Below, in pieces: positions 1 to 11,568 of a DNA stretch of 64,000 nucleotides. The stretch covers positions 6,462-70,461 of the forward strand of contig SCFE01000120.1 of assembly GCA_004352715.1 (NCBI GenBank), given 5' to 3'. Numbering within the stretch: the first letter of the stretch is position 1; every line of letters begins with the position of its first letter. The DNA comes from Hofstenia miamia. Lineage: Eukaryota > Xenacoelomorpha > Acoela. The position numbers were made by a program, and so were the translations under genes. Below the pieces are notes generated by a model. It saw nothing but the letters and a program-made list of their open reading frames with translations, did no database searches and was not told where the DNA came from.

Positions 1-540
1 CCACAACATGAACCAGTCTAGCATACAGCAGAAAAAGACATTTAACAAGAAGCTGTACAGAGAGCCACATAAACATGGCGACCAAGTTTTTGCTTATCTC
101 CCATGTGTGATTACAGACAGCAGTCAAGTACGTAAACTTACTAATGATTGGCAAGGTCCTTTCACTATTGAGAAGGTGCTTGACCACAACACTTATACTT
201 TAAATAACGGTAAAATGGTACACTTTCAGCGGCTCAAACAAGCAATAAAACATATAGTAATTGTCATAAAAGATGATAACAACAAATTTACATTAGTAGA
301 CAATGGTGTTGACATATATGAAAAGTATGACAATTTAACTATTTTTTCTGAGGATGATTTTTTCTGACACAGAGTATAATTATGATAATATTACATCCAA
401 CAACTTAGAATGACATGTGCTCCCCCAAAGACGGGTGAGAACTACCCACGCTTATGATCCCAACATTTGTGATTTAAATCTTATTACTCCATTTAGGAAT
501 GTATATGAACAGTTGAAAAGAGAATCGAGAAGCCTTATCT
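1..540 (+). pseudogene. C0 pol tail: integrase C-terminal (GPF) module, Ty3/gypsy, partial
   Basis: This is the 3' end of a Ty3/gypsy pol gene cut off by the window start. The frame shows the basic linker and the integrase C-terminal core with WQGPFTI, the GPY/F-type module that follows the catalytic core in many Metaviridae integrases, then an acidic tail. It matches the pol ends at 22000-22413, 34145-34504 and 51047-51301. An extra T in the run near 358-363 shifts the frame and causes a TGA at 365-367; the homologous tail continues in another frame to about 540. It is a dead copy, and its sequence is closer to the minus-strand M copies than to A1. Confidence 0.8.
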
Positions 541-947
541 AGGTGAGGGAGACATGTATCTCCGCTTGTTGAGGCATGCACAAGGAAAAGAGGACTCCAT
601 GATGGTGCTGAGGAGAATCTGATTCCATGTGGGTGACATGTAGCTCCATGATTTGGAGAGGAGACAGCAACCCCAATGATGCCCTCAACATCTCGCCCCT
701 ATGTGGAGAGACACATATCCCCACATGTGTGAGAGGAGCTGGCCACCCCTTCAGTAAAAACTTAACTTTTAGACCTAGAACACCTTTTAGTGAGTTGTAA
801 ATTGTAAACACCCCCCAGTTGAGTGACTCAATAGCCCCCTCGACCTCATCAGCAGGAGCTTCTACTATTTGGTCACAGAAGAATGAAGAAAGAAGAAGAA
901 AGATTTCTAAAGTTGGTGATAAAACATTACACCCTTATTACATAGCG
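499..947 (+). pseudogene. C0 ORF3, N-terminal part, truncated by assembly gap
   Basis: This is the start of the retroelement's third ORF, opening at an ATG that overlaps the end of pol as in M3 (51018). It carries the proline-rich N-terminal region with three copies of an HVSP/HVAP-like motif. The conserved segment around KISKVGD and LHPYYIA follows, aligning with M3 at 50500-50640. The frame is broken between 540 and 819, and the copy then runs into the 1000-N gap. Function is unknown; see the A1 copy for the full description. Confidence 0.65.
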
Positions 948-1947
948 NNNNNNNNNNNNNNNNNNNNNNNNNNNNNNNNNNNNNNNNNNNNNNNNNNNNN
1001 NNNNNNNNNNNNNNNNNNNNNNNNNNNNNNNNNNNNNNNNNNNNNNNNNNNNNNNNNNNNNNNNNNNNNNNNNNNNNNNNNNNNNNNNNNNNNNNNNNNN
1101 NNNNNNNNNNNNNNNNNNNNNNNNNNNNNNNNNNNNNNNNNNNNNNNNNNNNNNNNNNNNNNNNNNNNNNNNNNNNNNNNNNNNNNNNNNNNNNNNNNNN
1201 NNNNNNNNNNNNNNNNNNNNNNNNNNNNNNNNNNNNNNNNNNNNNNNNNNNNNNNNNNNNNNNNNNNNNNNNNNNNNNNNNNNNNNNNNNNNNNNNNNNN
1301 NNNNNNNNNNNNNNNNNNNNNNNNNNNNNNNNNNNNNNNNNNNNNNNNNNNNNNNNNNNNNNNNNNNNNNNNNNNNNNNNNNNNNNNNNNNNNNNNNNNN
1401 NNNNNNNNNNNNNNNNNNNNNNNNNNNNNNNNNNNNNNNNNNNNNNNNNNNNNNNNNNNNNNNNNNNNNNNNNNNNNNNNNNNNNNNNNNNNNNNNNNNN
1501 NNNNNNNNNNNNNNNNNNNNNNNNNNNNNNNNNNNNNNNNNNNNNNNNNNNNNNNNNNNNNNNNNNNNNNNNNNNNNNNNNNNNNNNNNNNNNNNNNNNN
1601 NNNNNNNNNNNNNNNNNNNNNNNNNNNNNNNNNNNNNNNNNNNNNNNNNNNNNNNNNNNNNNNNNNNNNNNNNNNNNNNNNNNNNNNNNNNNNNNNNNNN
1701 NNNNNNNNNNNNNNNNNNNNNNNNNNNNNNNNNNNNNNNNNNNNNNNNNNNNNNNNNNNNNNNNNNNNNNNNNNNNNNNNNNNNNNNNNNNNNNNNNNNN
1801 NNNNNNNNNNNNNNNNNNNNNNNNNNNNNNNNNNNNNNNNNNNNNNNNNNNNNNNNNNNNNNNNNNNNNNNNNNNNNNNNNNNNNNNNNNNNNNNNNNNN
1901 NNNNNNNNNNNNNNNNNNNNNNNNNNNNNNNNNNNNNNNNNNNNNNN
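948..1947. other. assembly gap, exactly 1000 N
   Basis: Fixed-length run of N joining retroelement ORF3 on the left to unrelated host-like sequence on the right. The true distance is unknown. Confidence 0.99.
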
Positions 1948-1948
1948 A

Positions 1949-2068
1949 ATACCTGGAAGAAGTGACTATGCCTCTACAAGTCTCCGGGAACGTTTACCAG
2001 CCTCTGAAAGAGATATTGATAGGAGATTTACGTTTATTTTTCCAAACAGATTCTTCAAGAAATACTAG
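1949..2068 (+). CDS. possible 3'-terminal exon of an unidentified host gene
   Basis: Directly after the gap one frame stays open for about 39 codons and ends in TAG at 2066-2068. Its composition looks protein-like (Arg, Ser and Asp rich, ending FPNRFFKKY). An AATAAA polyadenylation signal lies at 2331-2336 after an untranslated-looking stretch. The 5' part would lie in the gap. A second frame is open to 2105, so the assignment is tentative, and I do not recognise the protein. Confidence 0.25.
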   Translation: MPGRSDYASTSLRERLPASERDIDRRFTFIFPNRFFKKY

Positions 2069-2330
2069 CATTCTCACTGTAACCTCCGCTGTCTACCATA
2101 TTTAATGATTCTCGGATTCACACGCTACGAAATCATCAATCTAGAAATTGTCTCCGCTTCCTATTTGCATTATCTACTTCCCAAGTCTCCAACCCTTACC
2201 AAAAACACCGACACGAAAGGAAGACCACACCAGAGCTAGCACGTCCGTGAAATGCCGCAAATAACTCTGCAAGTGAAGTGAATTTTATGATAGTTTGTAA
2301 ATTTAGTCAGTTTGATGTGTTTCATTCTGA

Positions 2331-2336
2331 AATAAA
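2331..2336 (+). promoter_or_regulatory. candidate polyadenylation signal AATAAA
   Basis: Canonical hexamer about 260 bases after the TAG of the possible terminal exon at 1949-2068. In AT-rich DNA it may be chance. Confidence 0.25.
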
Positions 2337-3378
2337 GATAATTTCTAATTTCTAAATTTTGAATTTCATATTGATGCAATAGTCCGAAAAATGCCTATAG
2401 GTATAAGAAGTATGTAAATGATAGTAATGCAATTACCAGCTTTTGAAATAATTTCATTTTTCCTTTTTTTTATAATGGGTAACCTAAGTCATTCAAATAT
2501 ATAATTGAAAGATGTTTCTTATAGAAAACTTGACATCCAATAAAATGGGTTCTAAAAGTTTCAAAGAAAACTTCTACCAGAACTATGCACTTTATTTTTA
2601 GATCTAGCATTTTCCAAGACAGGTTATCGTATTGAACACAATATTCAAGAATTCCCGATCAAAACACTACCTGCATTAAATATAGAAAAATGATTTCGAA
2701 ACAATCATGAACAGCTTTGAAATATTTTGAGGTAGATTTATTGCACATAGTGATATATTCTATTCTATTCCATGTGTTTGCATGTTTGTATATTTGATGA
2801 CGCTATTCGGATAAATTACCAGTTTCTAATTGTTAATATTTTACTGAATAAAGTAAATTTTACCTTAAGGTTTACTGTGAAAAAACACCTTTTAGATCAC
2901 TAAATAGTACATTTGCCTAACTTTTTGTCAATTGCACATTTCTAAAATATTAATCTGAGTATTTGACAGAACATTGTACTTATATAGGTGATCCGTTTTT
3001 TTCATCATGTAATAATTGCTCAAATACTTTGCTTATTGGAGAAGTAAAAGAAATTAGTCGATAATATTTTTTTATGAGCAAGTTTTAAATAATCCTTAAA
3101 TTAACTATTTTTTAAGCATTCGTTAAATATATAATTTTAGGGACTGTAGTGATCCTAATAGGCTATGGAGGGAGGAATTTTTGAAAACCCACTTGATTTG
3201 TTGTGCTTAATTTTGGAATTGCTTTTAAACTTTCAATATTAATTTTAAGACGAAAAAATTTAGTGACCTGCTTTAACACGATTATACCACTGAAGCGTAT
3301 TGATTTCTAACATATTCGTATACACTCTGCAATTATTGATGTTGGAAATATTTATAGCTTGTTCATTCGCAGCAAAGC
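2337..3378. other. AT-rich intergenic DNA, no gene seen
   Basis: About 1 kb of AT-rich sequence with no sustained reading frame, no RNA gene and no repeat that I could recognise. Confidence 0.6.
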
Positions 3379-3876
3379 ATTAACACTAGAACTCCGAACC
3401 GGTCATTTGTGACCGTTTTTGATGCAATTGTTAAACAACTACTGCCCAACATGTAAAAATGTTTACAAGCTTACACCTATATTCACTAATTCTGCTGTAA
3501 AGTACGAATTGATGACATTTTCGGAAAACAGCCAGACTTAGATATTAAAAATCATTAATACCCCTTAAACTCCGAAAACCGGTCATTTGTGACCCAGACC
3601 AAACATTTCATGCATGCGTTTGTGTAGTTATATTTATGCAGTAATATACTTTATATTGAGCATGTATTTAACAGTTTTGATCGTTTTAGTTGAAAATTAA
3701 TGGCAAGAGAAGCAGCAAAACGGGCTCTTAATCAAATTATGTGGGATATTGCTTCAGATAGAAGTAGCAGTGTTAATTTGAATATGAACCTGAATGCTTT
3801 TATAAATCTCACTGTAATAAATGCTACACAAATACTGGTCATTTATGAACGGATTAGGAATTAAAGGGTGTATTAA
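3379..3876. mobile_element. TTAA-flanked piggyBac-like non-autonomous relic
   Basis: A TTAA at 3379-3382 is followed by CACTAGAACTCCGAACCGG. A TTAA at 3873-3876 ends an imperfect inverted copy of the same end; both ends contain an AAYTCC block, then a GTCAT block, then ATTTG or TTTTTG. TTAA target duplication is the hallmark of piggyBac elements. The palindrome GGTCATTTGTGACC occurs at both 3400-3414 and about 3580-3593. A short frame starting near 3701 may be a transposase remnant, but it is too short to prove. At about 0.5 kb this would be a MITE-like or internally deleted copy. Confidence 0.45.
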
Positions 3877-4935
3877 AAATTTCTAATTGTGACATATTTC
3901 CGCGAATAAATTTTTTTACAAATATCGGTTATTCAAGGGCTGTTTGAATTGCGTTTGGAAGTTTTATTAATCATAATCTACCCTTGGTCAAAATTTATTG
4001 AGAACTTTAAAAAATTTCTAAAAAATATATTAACATTGCTGTAGAAACCTTAGTAAGCAAATTTTCTGAAGAGTGGCGATTTAAAATCATTTTATTATCA
4101 GCAGTCTCCGACAGTAATTATCCACTTCTATATATTTTTGTAAATAAACGACATTTAGAAATCTCAAAAGTTGTATTGCAGATGAATAAGAATTTAAGAT
4201 GCACTAATTTTTCAGCAAGCTAAACTTTCAACATTGTTGTAATTATAAACAGTATGAAAAAGTTGATATAAAGAGAAGGTTTAAATACTCGGATATAAGA
4301 TTCTGCATTCATTTTTCAATATTACCAATAAATTTTATAAACTTAAAAAATTAGTAAACATTATTGCCAGTTTCGAGAGATTACTCCAAATTATCATCAT
4401 TGACACTTGAATATGATATAGATTAACCAGGGCGTTTAAAGTTAAACTAAGTTATCAATGGAAACCAGAAAACATTGAATTTTTAAGCAATTATTAAAAC
4501 CCTTTTTAATTTAAACGTAAAACCCTATGAGAATCTTGGTCATATTCTTGCTTCATTATCGCATATTTGGATCTGTATCTATGGAAGAAATTCCCATTAC
4601 AAGACAAAACCCATAATAAACTATCATATTTAAGATAAGTGATTTGCACAAGAAAATTTCATCTGTATAAAGAAAACTATAAAATAAAATATCATATTGG
4701 AAAAAAACATAAATGTCATTAGATATTAACCATTCTAAGAGTATATTCTAAACTACCACCATTCATCACAATTCAAAAATGGGCAGAAACAATTTAAAAA
4801 ACTTTACTATGAATTATGAATAGGTAATTAATGAATTAAAATAACACAGTCAAACATTTACAAATAGATTTACACCATAAATATACAATTAGGATGCATT
4901 AAAGAAAATTAAGAAGCCTAATTTATTAACAGATG
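3877..4935. other. AT-rich region downstream of MINDY gene
   Basis: No convincing coding frame on either strand. It would contain the 3' UTR of the minus-strand MINDY gene that ends at 4936. Confidence 0.6.
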
Positions 4936-7570
4936 CTAAAGAATGGTACACTTGCTCTCGTTCTCAGAAGAAGCTGATGATGAGGGGGTTGAGGGAGTCC
5001 GCATCTGTCGTTCCCTTGAAGGTTTAACATGTGAAGAAGATTCAGAGGTCGAGGGCTGTTCATTCTCTTGCATTGTCATAGCTAACAGAAAGTCGCTGTT
5101 GATTTGTGCATCGACACTCTCATACTCATTCTAAAACGAAGCATTTTCATATTTTGATCAGAACTGCAACATGACTATACTTTCAAACGATTTATAAAAA
5201 CGCACATTTTTTTACATTACATAAAAGAACAACCAAATGCTTACTGTAGGTAAAACTTATGACCTTTGATCAGCATGTTTCGGGTGCATAGTGCATTATA
5301 TTCCATAAAAACACATATTTTTTCTAGAAATTTCCAAAAATTGAGAAACTTGAGCAATGGCGTCTGCAGAGGGTCCTGGAACCAAAATAAATTTGTTAAT
5401 TTCAATGAAATGAGGCAAAATAATTTTACGCACATATATATATGAGGGTTTTACACCTAAATAGCATCTAATATTTAAAAATGCACAAAGTTTGGCGAGT
5501 GGGGCAAAATGTCCACCCCTACAGGAAAAACAGGATTAATAATCGTGTTTTCAAAAAAAACTCTTTACGTTAAGTTTTAAAGAAATAAACTCTAATTACA
5601 TAAATCAAATAGCTTTATAATAAGCATTGCATGGCTGTTTAAGACTAAACATATGAAAATAGTATAATTTGAGGAACCAATTTAATGAATTTGCCATAGA
5701 CTAATCCATAAACCATCTTAAAAAAATTACTGGTTCTCATTACAAACTTTTTAATGTCACACATTCTCTGACAATATTTATAATAAATGAAATTTCGCAT
5801 TTCAAGAACTATTTAATAATCTCAACATTTCACATACTATTCACAAAGATATAAAGAATTCATGTCAGAATACATTAACATTTACAAAACACCATGCGGA
5901 ATCAAATTAACCATAGATTTTAACATTGAACGTTTCCCGAAGCCTTGAAATAGATTGTATAATATAAATATATAACCAGATTTTAAAAAATCAAAAACCT
6001 GGGTAGGCACACTTTCGCAATTGAATTGACTATTTACAAACATACAGTCGCCATCAACGTCACTTAGAGTTTCCCAGACAGCATCATTTTTATTAACGAA
6101 TCCTTGATCGGTCACCAATTGGAAAATTCCACCCCTACGTTTACAAATTGTAGCAAAATGGTTGTTGCGGAAGAATACAGCAACTTCGTTTTCATCTAAA
6201 CATAGGTAGTTTAAAATATCAAGCGATGCAAACAAAACTAAATTCAATGAAGAAAAACGAATTGTATAAATGATTCAAACAAAAAAAAGCAAAATATCTT
6301 AGATTTTCCATCGCAATATGTGTATTATTGTCACAGATGATAAATTAGCAAATCATTGAAATCCTGCTTCGCTTGTAGTCAACATATCTAGTTGTTTAAA
6401 TGGGTTTTAAGCATGCAAATTTATTACAAACTTATTCTTATGAGTAAGCACCTTTTGAATGTTTTTAATTCTTTGCAAGCACAGGTATGTACCGTTGTGA
6501 GATTTTGTAGGGAAACTGGAAAAAAGTTAACATAGATCGATGGCAAAATTTTAACACATTTTATACTGTTCCTATATAAGAAATGTATTTATATCTGATT
6601 TACATACAGATGTGAAATTAAAAACATTGCTTTCATATTTCTTCTTGCAAAAATTGAAATGGGTATAAAATTACTCTAAACGTTGAAACCAGACATTTTG
6701 ATGGCAATAAGAAAGATTTAATGAACGCTACATACGTTTGAAAATCAGTAGGGTAGTAAAATGCACCGAGAATGCGTTCTATTAAACAAACTGTCCGATC
6801 AATATATACCATATATACCATATGAGAAGACAAAAGTCTTGTTTTGCATGCAATAAAATTTTGCAATGAACATTTGTCAAGAAATAATATGAAAGAGATT
6901 TACCCATTGCTGTACTCAATTCACAGATCCCATGATATGTTAATTGATTAGACATGAGAAACTGAGTGACAATGAGACTTTCAGGTGCGCTATTTGCAGT
7001 CCATTCAATGGCTCTCTCCACCAATTGATTGTAAGAATATGAATTGACAACTGAGGCGAGCTGTACATCACCTGGATCAACAACCCAACCATGATATAAA
7101 CGGATTGAAAGTAAATCAAATAATACAAGAGCCGGGGTGTATTCAAAACTTGACGGAGTGAGAAATTTAACGTTAATATCTACACCCGTAATGAGTTGAC
7201 TCATGATACCAATAGCATCAGAGACGTTCTGCTCTGCATTGCAACGAACACCTTCTGATTCATAGTTAGTTGGTAGCTCTGACAGGAGACAATCCCCTAC
7301 ATTTCGCATTAATTCATCGATACTTACGTATTCGATTTCGTCACAAAGTTTTATTCGCTGAGTAAGTAAAAGAACATTTACAATTGCTAAAAGGGGACAG
7401 GGACCATTTATATTTTGAGTAACAATTGGAACTTTGTAATCATTATACTTTATCCATTTCACACTATGCAAAGCTAATGAAGCGTCATCATTGGAAACGT
7501 GATGATTTTCAGAATTTACCGAAACCAAAGCATTATCTCCTAATTCATTATTCACAGAAGCATTGTCCAT
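4936..7570 (-). CDS. MINDY1/2: MINDY1/2-type (FAM63) Lys48-specific deubiquitinase, three coding exons
   Basis: Coding exons are 7570-6904, 6195-5999 and 5130-4936 (minus), joined at GT/AG sites with matching phases to give 352 residues. MINDY-1/2 are cysteine proteases that trim Lys48-linked polyubiquitin. Exon 1 has the oxyanion Gln52 and catalytic Cys58 in TQNINGPCPLLAI. Exon 2 supplies catalytic His235 in VFFRNNHFATI, followed by LVTDQGF. Exon 3 has an acidic DFLLAMTMQE helix like the family's ubiquitin-binding MIU, and the protein ends CTIL, a CAAX prenylation box as in vertebrate MINDY proteins. The start is supported because a TAG lies in frame two codons upstream, both in genomic DNA and after removing a likely 5' UTR intron (7675-7574, donor GTAAGT). 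The N-terminus before Cys is shorter than in the human protein. The introns are 708 and 868 bases. No disabling change is visible, so this looks like a live host gene. Confidence 0.92.
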
Positions 7571-7573
7571 AAA

Positions 7574-7675
7574 CTAAATATAAAGAATATTTTGCCATTT
7601 AAATAAAGACATTCATTGCACTTTATACATATATTATTTCAGCAAATTTAGTAATTCTCTTCTGATGAAACTTAC
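7574..7675 (-). other. likely 5' UTR intron of the MINDY gene
   Basis: On the minus strand a consensus donor (TTTAG/GTAAGT) lies at 7676/7675 and an acceptor (ATATTTAG/TTT) at 7574/7573, three bases before the ATG. The implied upstream exon is non-coding because a TAG sits in frame directly before the start. Confidence 0.5.
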
Positions 7676-7940
7676 CTAAAAAATGAGGGCCAGCAAAGTC
7701 GAAATCTCGACACCAATAGATTAAAATTGCCAGAATCAGAACTACTATTCAAACAAAATTTATCATCAAAAACATACTAATTTTCTCGAATTCAATCAAT
7801 TCACAACAAAAATTAAACCTACTCGTAAATTGAAGTGATAAATAGAGTTTTGAAGAAGTAGGAAATGATGAACAAAAACCATTTTCCAATATGAGCAAAT
7901 ATACAGTATTTGCTGAAAACATTTCACATAATAACAATAT

Positions 7941-7972
7941 CATATATATATATATATATATATTATTATAAA
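7941..7972. repeat. (TA)n microsatellite
   Basis: Simple alternating TA tract of about 30 bases upstream of the MINDY gene. Confidence 0.9.
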
Positions 7973-8289
7973 AGACTTTACTAGACTGTCAAAGGCAAAC
8001 AAGAAAATGAATAAAAATCAGCAACGAGATGAAGTAGGAGCAGATGAATGAGTAAGCAAAGCGAGAGAACGGATCAAAGAAAAGCAAAAACAGCAGAGAT
8101 TTCTTGAAGCGCGAGAGCGAGGGAAAAGTGAAAGACTTGAGAGGCAATAGGAAATTAGCCGAAGATAAATCACGATGAAAAAACTAGTGAAAGATGCGAT
8201 GTTTCTTGAGATTACAAACCAGAGAATGTGACAACACCATCAAAGCGAGAAGAGTTGAAATTCGAGAATGTTATAAAATCAAGTGGATC
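7973..8289. other. purine-rich region, probable tail of non-LTR relic
   Basis: Strongly GA-rich on the plus strand. The minus strand reads as fragments of frame continuing from the RT relic at 8290-8965, but no motif is clear. Confidence 0.35.
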
Positions 8290-8965
8290 AAGGTCTAGAT
8301 TGTGAGTTAAACGATTGAACAGAAGGAGATGACAGGCATGAACGTGAAATGGTAGCGGAAGAGTGGAGAATTTGAGCAGAGCTTCTTTGTATGCGTATGG
8401 TAATGGAGAAATTCATCTAAAAGTACATTTCTGGAACTTTTAAGGGAGTGGAATAAGGCACGAGACGGCCACCAAGAGAGAGAAACATAGAGAAGAATAG
8501 CACAAGGAATGACAAAGTACAATTTAGGTATGAGTATGATGAGGAAGATCCATTGGGGGAGATGCCAAAAGTCCTGGTAGGACTAAAATCAAGATGGTTG
8601 ACAGCAGACCAAATAGACAACAGCTCAAGATCAGATGAGATCTTGGAGGCAAAAGAACTGCCAAAGTAAAAAATCACAGTGCCATCGAGACACAGTAAGC
8701 ATGACGAGTTAATAACAGATTGAGGGAGCTCATTAATGGCAACAAGGAAGAATAGAGCAGCATACAGAAACGTGAGGGGCACCACAAGCTACAAGAGCAG
8801 GGGAAGAGATAGGCGAATTGATCGTGACACATCGACGAGTGTTGATTAAACAAGTCTGGAAAAAATTGATGAAATCAGCATAAACGCCAAATAAACGTAA
8901 CTTGTCAAAGAGAATAGAACGACGGAGTCGATCAAAAGTGTTAGAATGTCAAGAAAGATCATGCA
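8290..8965 (-). pseudogene. decayed non-LTR retrotransposon reverse transcriptase fragment
   Basis: Reading the minus strand across frames gives the ordered motifs of a LINE-type RT. There is a degenerate D-S-AFDRLRRSILFDKLR segment, then VACGAP (relic of the GVPQGS motif), then CLDGTVIFYF in place of the FADDT active-site box, then WSAVNHLDFSPTRT, which fits the W...N.L.LN..KT motif. Stops and frameshifts are frequent and the second catalytic Asp is lost, so it is an old dead copy. The open frame 8417-8785 is part of this relic and not an independent gene. Confidence 0.65.
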
Positions 8966-11125
8966 ACCAGTTTAACTGGGTTGTTAAAAGTTGATCTGTT
9001 TATGTGTGTTAGCTTTACAAAATGATTTTCTGTGTTTTCAATTTAAAATTTGAAACATAACAATGTAGAATTTATGAATAACTATGAAAGATTTGTAATA
9101 AGTCAATTCAATATTCACCAATATTCTATGCTTCGTTTCCGAAAGTACATTTCAACTCAAGTTTTCTATACATTTATTATATTTATACGTTCTGATTGAT
9201 TAGTTTGCTAGCAGAATTTAATAACGTACGTGGAAAAATACATAATTTGTCATATTAATAAGCTAATGAAAACTGCCACCAAGAAAGGAATCAAACTTTA
9301 CTAAATGCTTGACTAACTCGTGTGAGAACTAACTAAATCAGTAATGAATGTTGGCGTTGTACGTTAATTATAAAACAACCAATAAAATTGCTTGTAAAGC
9401 TATAAATTTACAAGCAAAATAACTAAAAATTACTTTAGAAAATGACTAGCATTAATTCTTTATTCAACTTCGCAAAAACTTTCCGAAATTATCCCTTAAA
9501 GATGTTGGGGAAGACGGCCCAACTTCAGACCTGCGATGTGACCAGATGGCAGCAAATGTTTCAAGGCAACTGTTGCTTCGTCACTTTACTGACATCTTTT
9601 TGCGCTGATGGATATAAAATCCAAAGGTACATTCAGTGTTTTTGAACAAGATAAAAAAACGAAAAATCTACTGCAATTGCCTGAAATAGGCATAAGCAAA
9701 ATCATCTCCATACATGAGCCTACCTGGAAAGAATTTTTTGGAGAGGACTCTTGTAATACAATAGTAGAAACTCCCTTTCTGATCTTGACAACCTCAAAGC
9801 AGCAACAGGTGAATGTGCCGTTCGCAATTAATTTGAACAGCATTTTTTGTTGTTGCCATGCATAATCAGAATATTAGATTTTCGATGTTCATGCCAACAA
9901 ATGAACCGGTATGCCCATGTAATGTCTGTAATGACAGAGATGCCATCTGAAGTGGGAAGTCAAATATAAGCTGGGTGTTGAAAACTAAATTGTTAATGGC
10001 AGAAGTATTTCATACCAGTTCTTTCAGTCGCTGCAATTTACAAAAATGTTTATTAATGAACACCTGAAAATAGACGTAACTGTATTTGATATTGCCAAAA
10101 TTAGAATAGTAAGAAATATTTTCGTAAGGTTTCATTATGAAACATATGTGGTTAGACCAAGTGTGATAATTTTGACGATTGAGGGGTCGGTGAAGTGAAT
10201 GATGTTCATATTTCTTCAATTTTACCATCGCAATGCACAAATTATACCAATGATACAGCTGATGTCGAAATAACATTACAACAGCAGTCTTGTTCAACGC
10301 GCATTTAGATTTTTTTGTATTTTAAATTTTTATTTTGTTAACTTCATATAATCTTATCATTTTTATAATATTTAAATGTACTTTCATAAATATTCATATG
10401 CATAATTTTTGCGAATTACTCTAAAATTTTAATGGACATTTAAAGAATGTAAATATTACAAAACTTACTGCTAACTACCTACAAAAAATTAAGCTAAACA
10501 GTAAAATATTGTGTAATAATGCATCCATATTTTTGCTTAATTATTTATTTGGGAATTTTTTATAAAAGTTTGCTAAATTTTAAATTTAATTGCAACTTTG
10601 TTAGTATGTAAGGAGCTTTTTTTAATTCATTCTTTTTTGGATTTAAAAATATATTAAACTGATATAAACGATAACAGTATATAATTTATAAAGCAAATAA
10701 TAAGGCGTACAAAACAAGACGTTTATCTATTTTCGAATTGAACTATATTCTTTATGTTAAAACGAAATATACATGGATTTGAAATACCATAATTAAATGT
10801 TATCTTAAATTTATATGCTGCTTTAATGCATGTGGATTATTGCATAATTCCGTGTACACAACAAGATGTGATCAAAGCATATTAAATTCACACTTGTGAA
10901 ACACAACTTCTTTTGGAAGAAGAAAGCCATCCATCCAGGATCATTGCATTTAAAGCGCAGCAAAAATAATAGCGTTGTGAAAACACCTTGATATAATGTT
11001 AAAGCCAGGAATGATATTCTTCCGAGATATACAGCTCGTAAGCCAAGTTTCAGCAAGGCAGACAAAATCAGCACTTCTGTTAAGAACAAGAACAAGAATT
11101 TATTCTAAATAAATAAAAAAACATC
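8966..11125. other. AT-rich region, only short unrecognised ORFs
   Basis: Contains short open frames at 9442-9645 (+), 9608-9865 (+), 9586-9843 (-), 10010-10297 (-) and 10823-11095 (-). I recognise no protein family in any of them. Stops between the frames and the lack of splice or family support argue against a gene. The stretches 8970-9440 and 10300-10820 are plain AT-rich DNA. Confidence 0.5.
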
Positions 11126-11129
11126 TGAC

Positions 11130-11500
11130 TAATCTACTAAAAGAAAACTCTCAAGATGCGATCTGGGAAGAACGACATAAACTTTCTGCCAGCTTCTAAG
11201 TCAGTCCCCAGTCTCCTGTAGAGAAGGTGCTCAGATGCATACAATTCACAGTGAGGAATTTATTCTTTCAGGAAGTGATCTCGAGAATTAGTGATGGCAT
11301 TAAAAAGGAACTCATCTTTGGACGTGCAAGGTGTAAAAGCCTTGATAATTCCATATTTGACAAATCCTTGTATTTTGTCTAACATTGGCAACTTGTGGCA
11401 GCTACCCCAAACTATAATAGCGTAGGTAATTTGTGCAAGAAAAAGACTTGTATAGCTACTCAGCTTCCAAATTTGTAAGAGATAGTGCACGCAGCAAAAA
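11130..11500 (-). pseudogene. non-LTR RT C-terminal (thumb/connection) fragment
   Basis: The minus-strand frame 11490-11260 reads LAQITYAIIVWGSCHKLPMLDKIQ, which fits the conserved segment after the RT palm in Jockey/CR1-type LINEs (tyrosine, VWG, then the LDK.Q helix). It lies downstream of the very C-terminal segment at 11560-11900, which is out of order for one element, so it is probably a second, separate relic. Confidence 0.5.
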
Positions 11501-11532
11501 GTTTGAAAAGTTTTCCAAGTAATAATACCTTG

Positions 11533-11568
11533 ACAATAACAACAACAACAAAAACAACAACAACAACA
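11533..11568. repeat. (CAA)n simple repeat
   Basis: Imperfect run of CAA/ACA triplets. On the minus strand it gives the Val-rich stretch in the open frame 11460-11924, which is an artefact of the repeat. Confidence 0.85.

Noticed and set aside
539-811. Minus-strand ORF in the C0 ORF3 region, with similar ones at 29760-29969, 34019-34246 and 50808-51065.
   Set aside because: These are antisense shadows of the proline-rich ORF3 N-terminus and recur only because the repeat recurs.
4943-5134. Plus-strand 63-codon ORF.
   Set aside because: It is the antisense of the MINDY terminal exon, whose minus-strand reading has splice phase and family support.
8417-8785. 122-codon minus-strand ORF as a membrane protein gene.
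   Set aside because: Its hydrophobic look comes from a decayed LINE RT; RT motifs are legible in the same frame.
9442-9865. Two overlapping plus-strand ORFs as a small host gene.
   Set aside because: They are in different frames with stops between them, have no recognisable family and no splice signals that join them convincingly.
10010-10297. 95-codon minus-strand ORF as transposase.
   Set aside because: No DDE or DNA-binding motif and no inverted repeats nearby.
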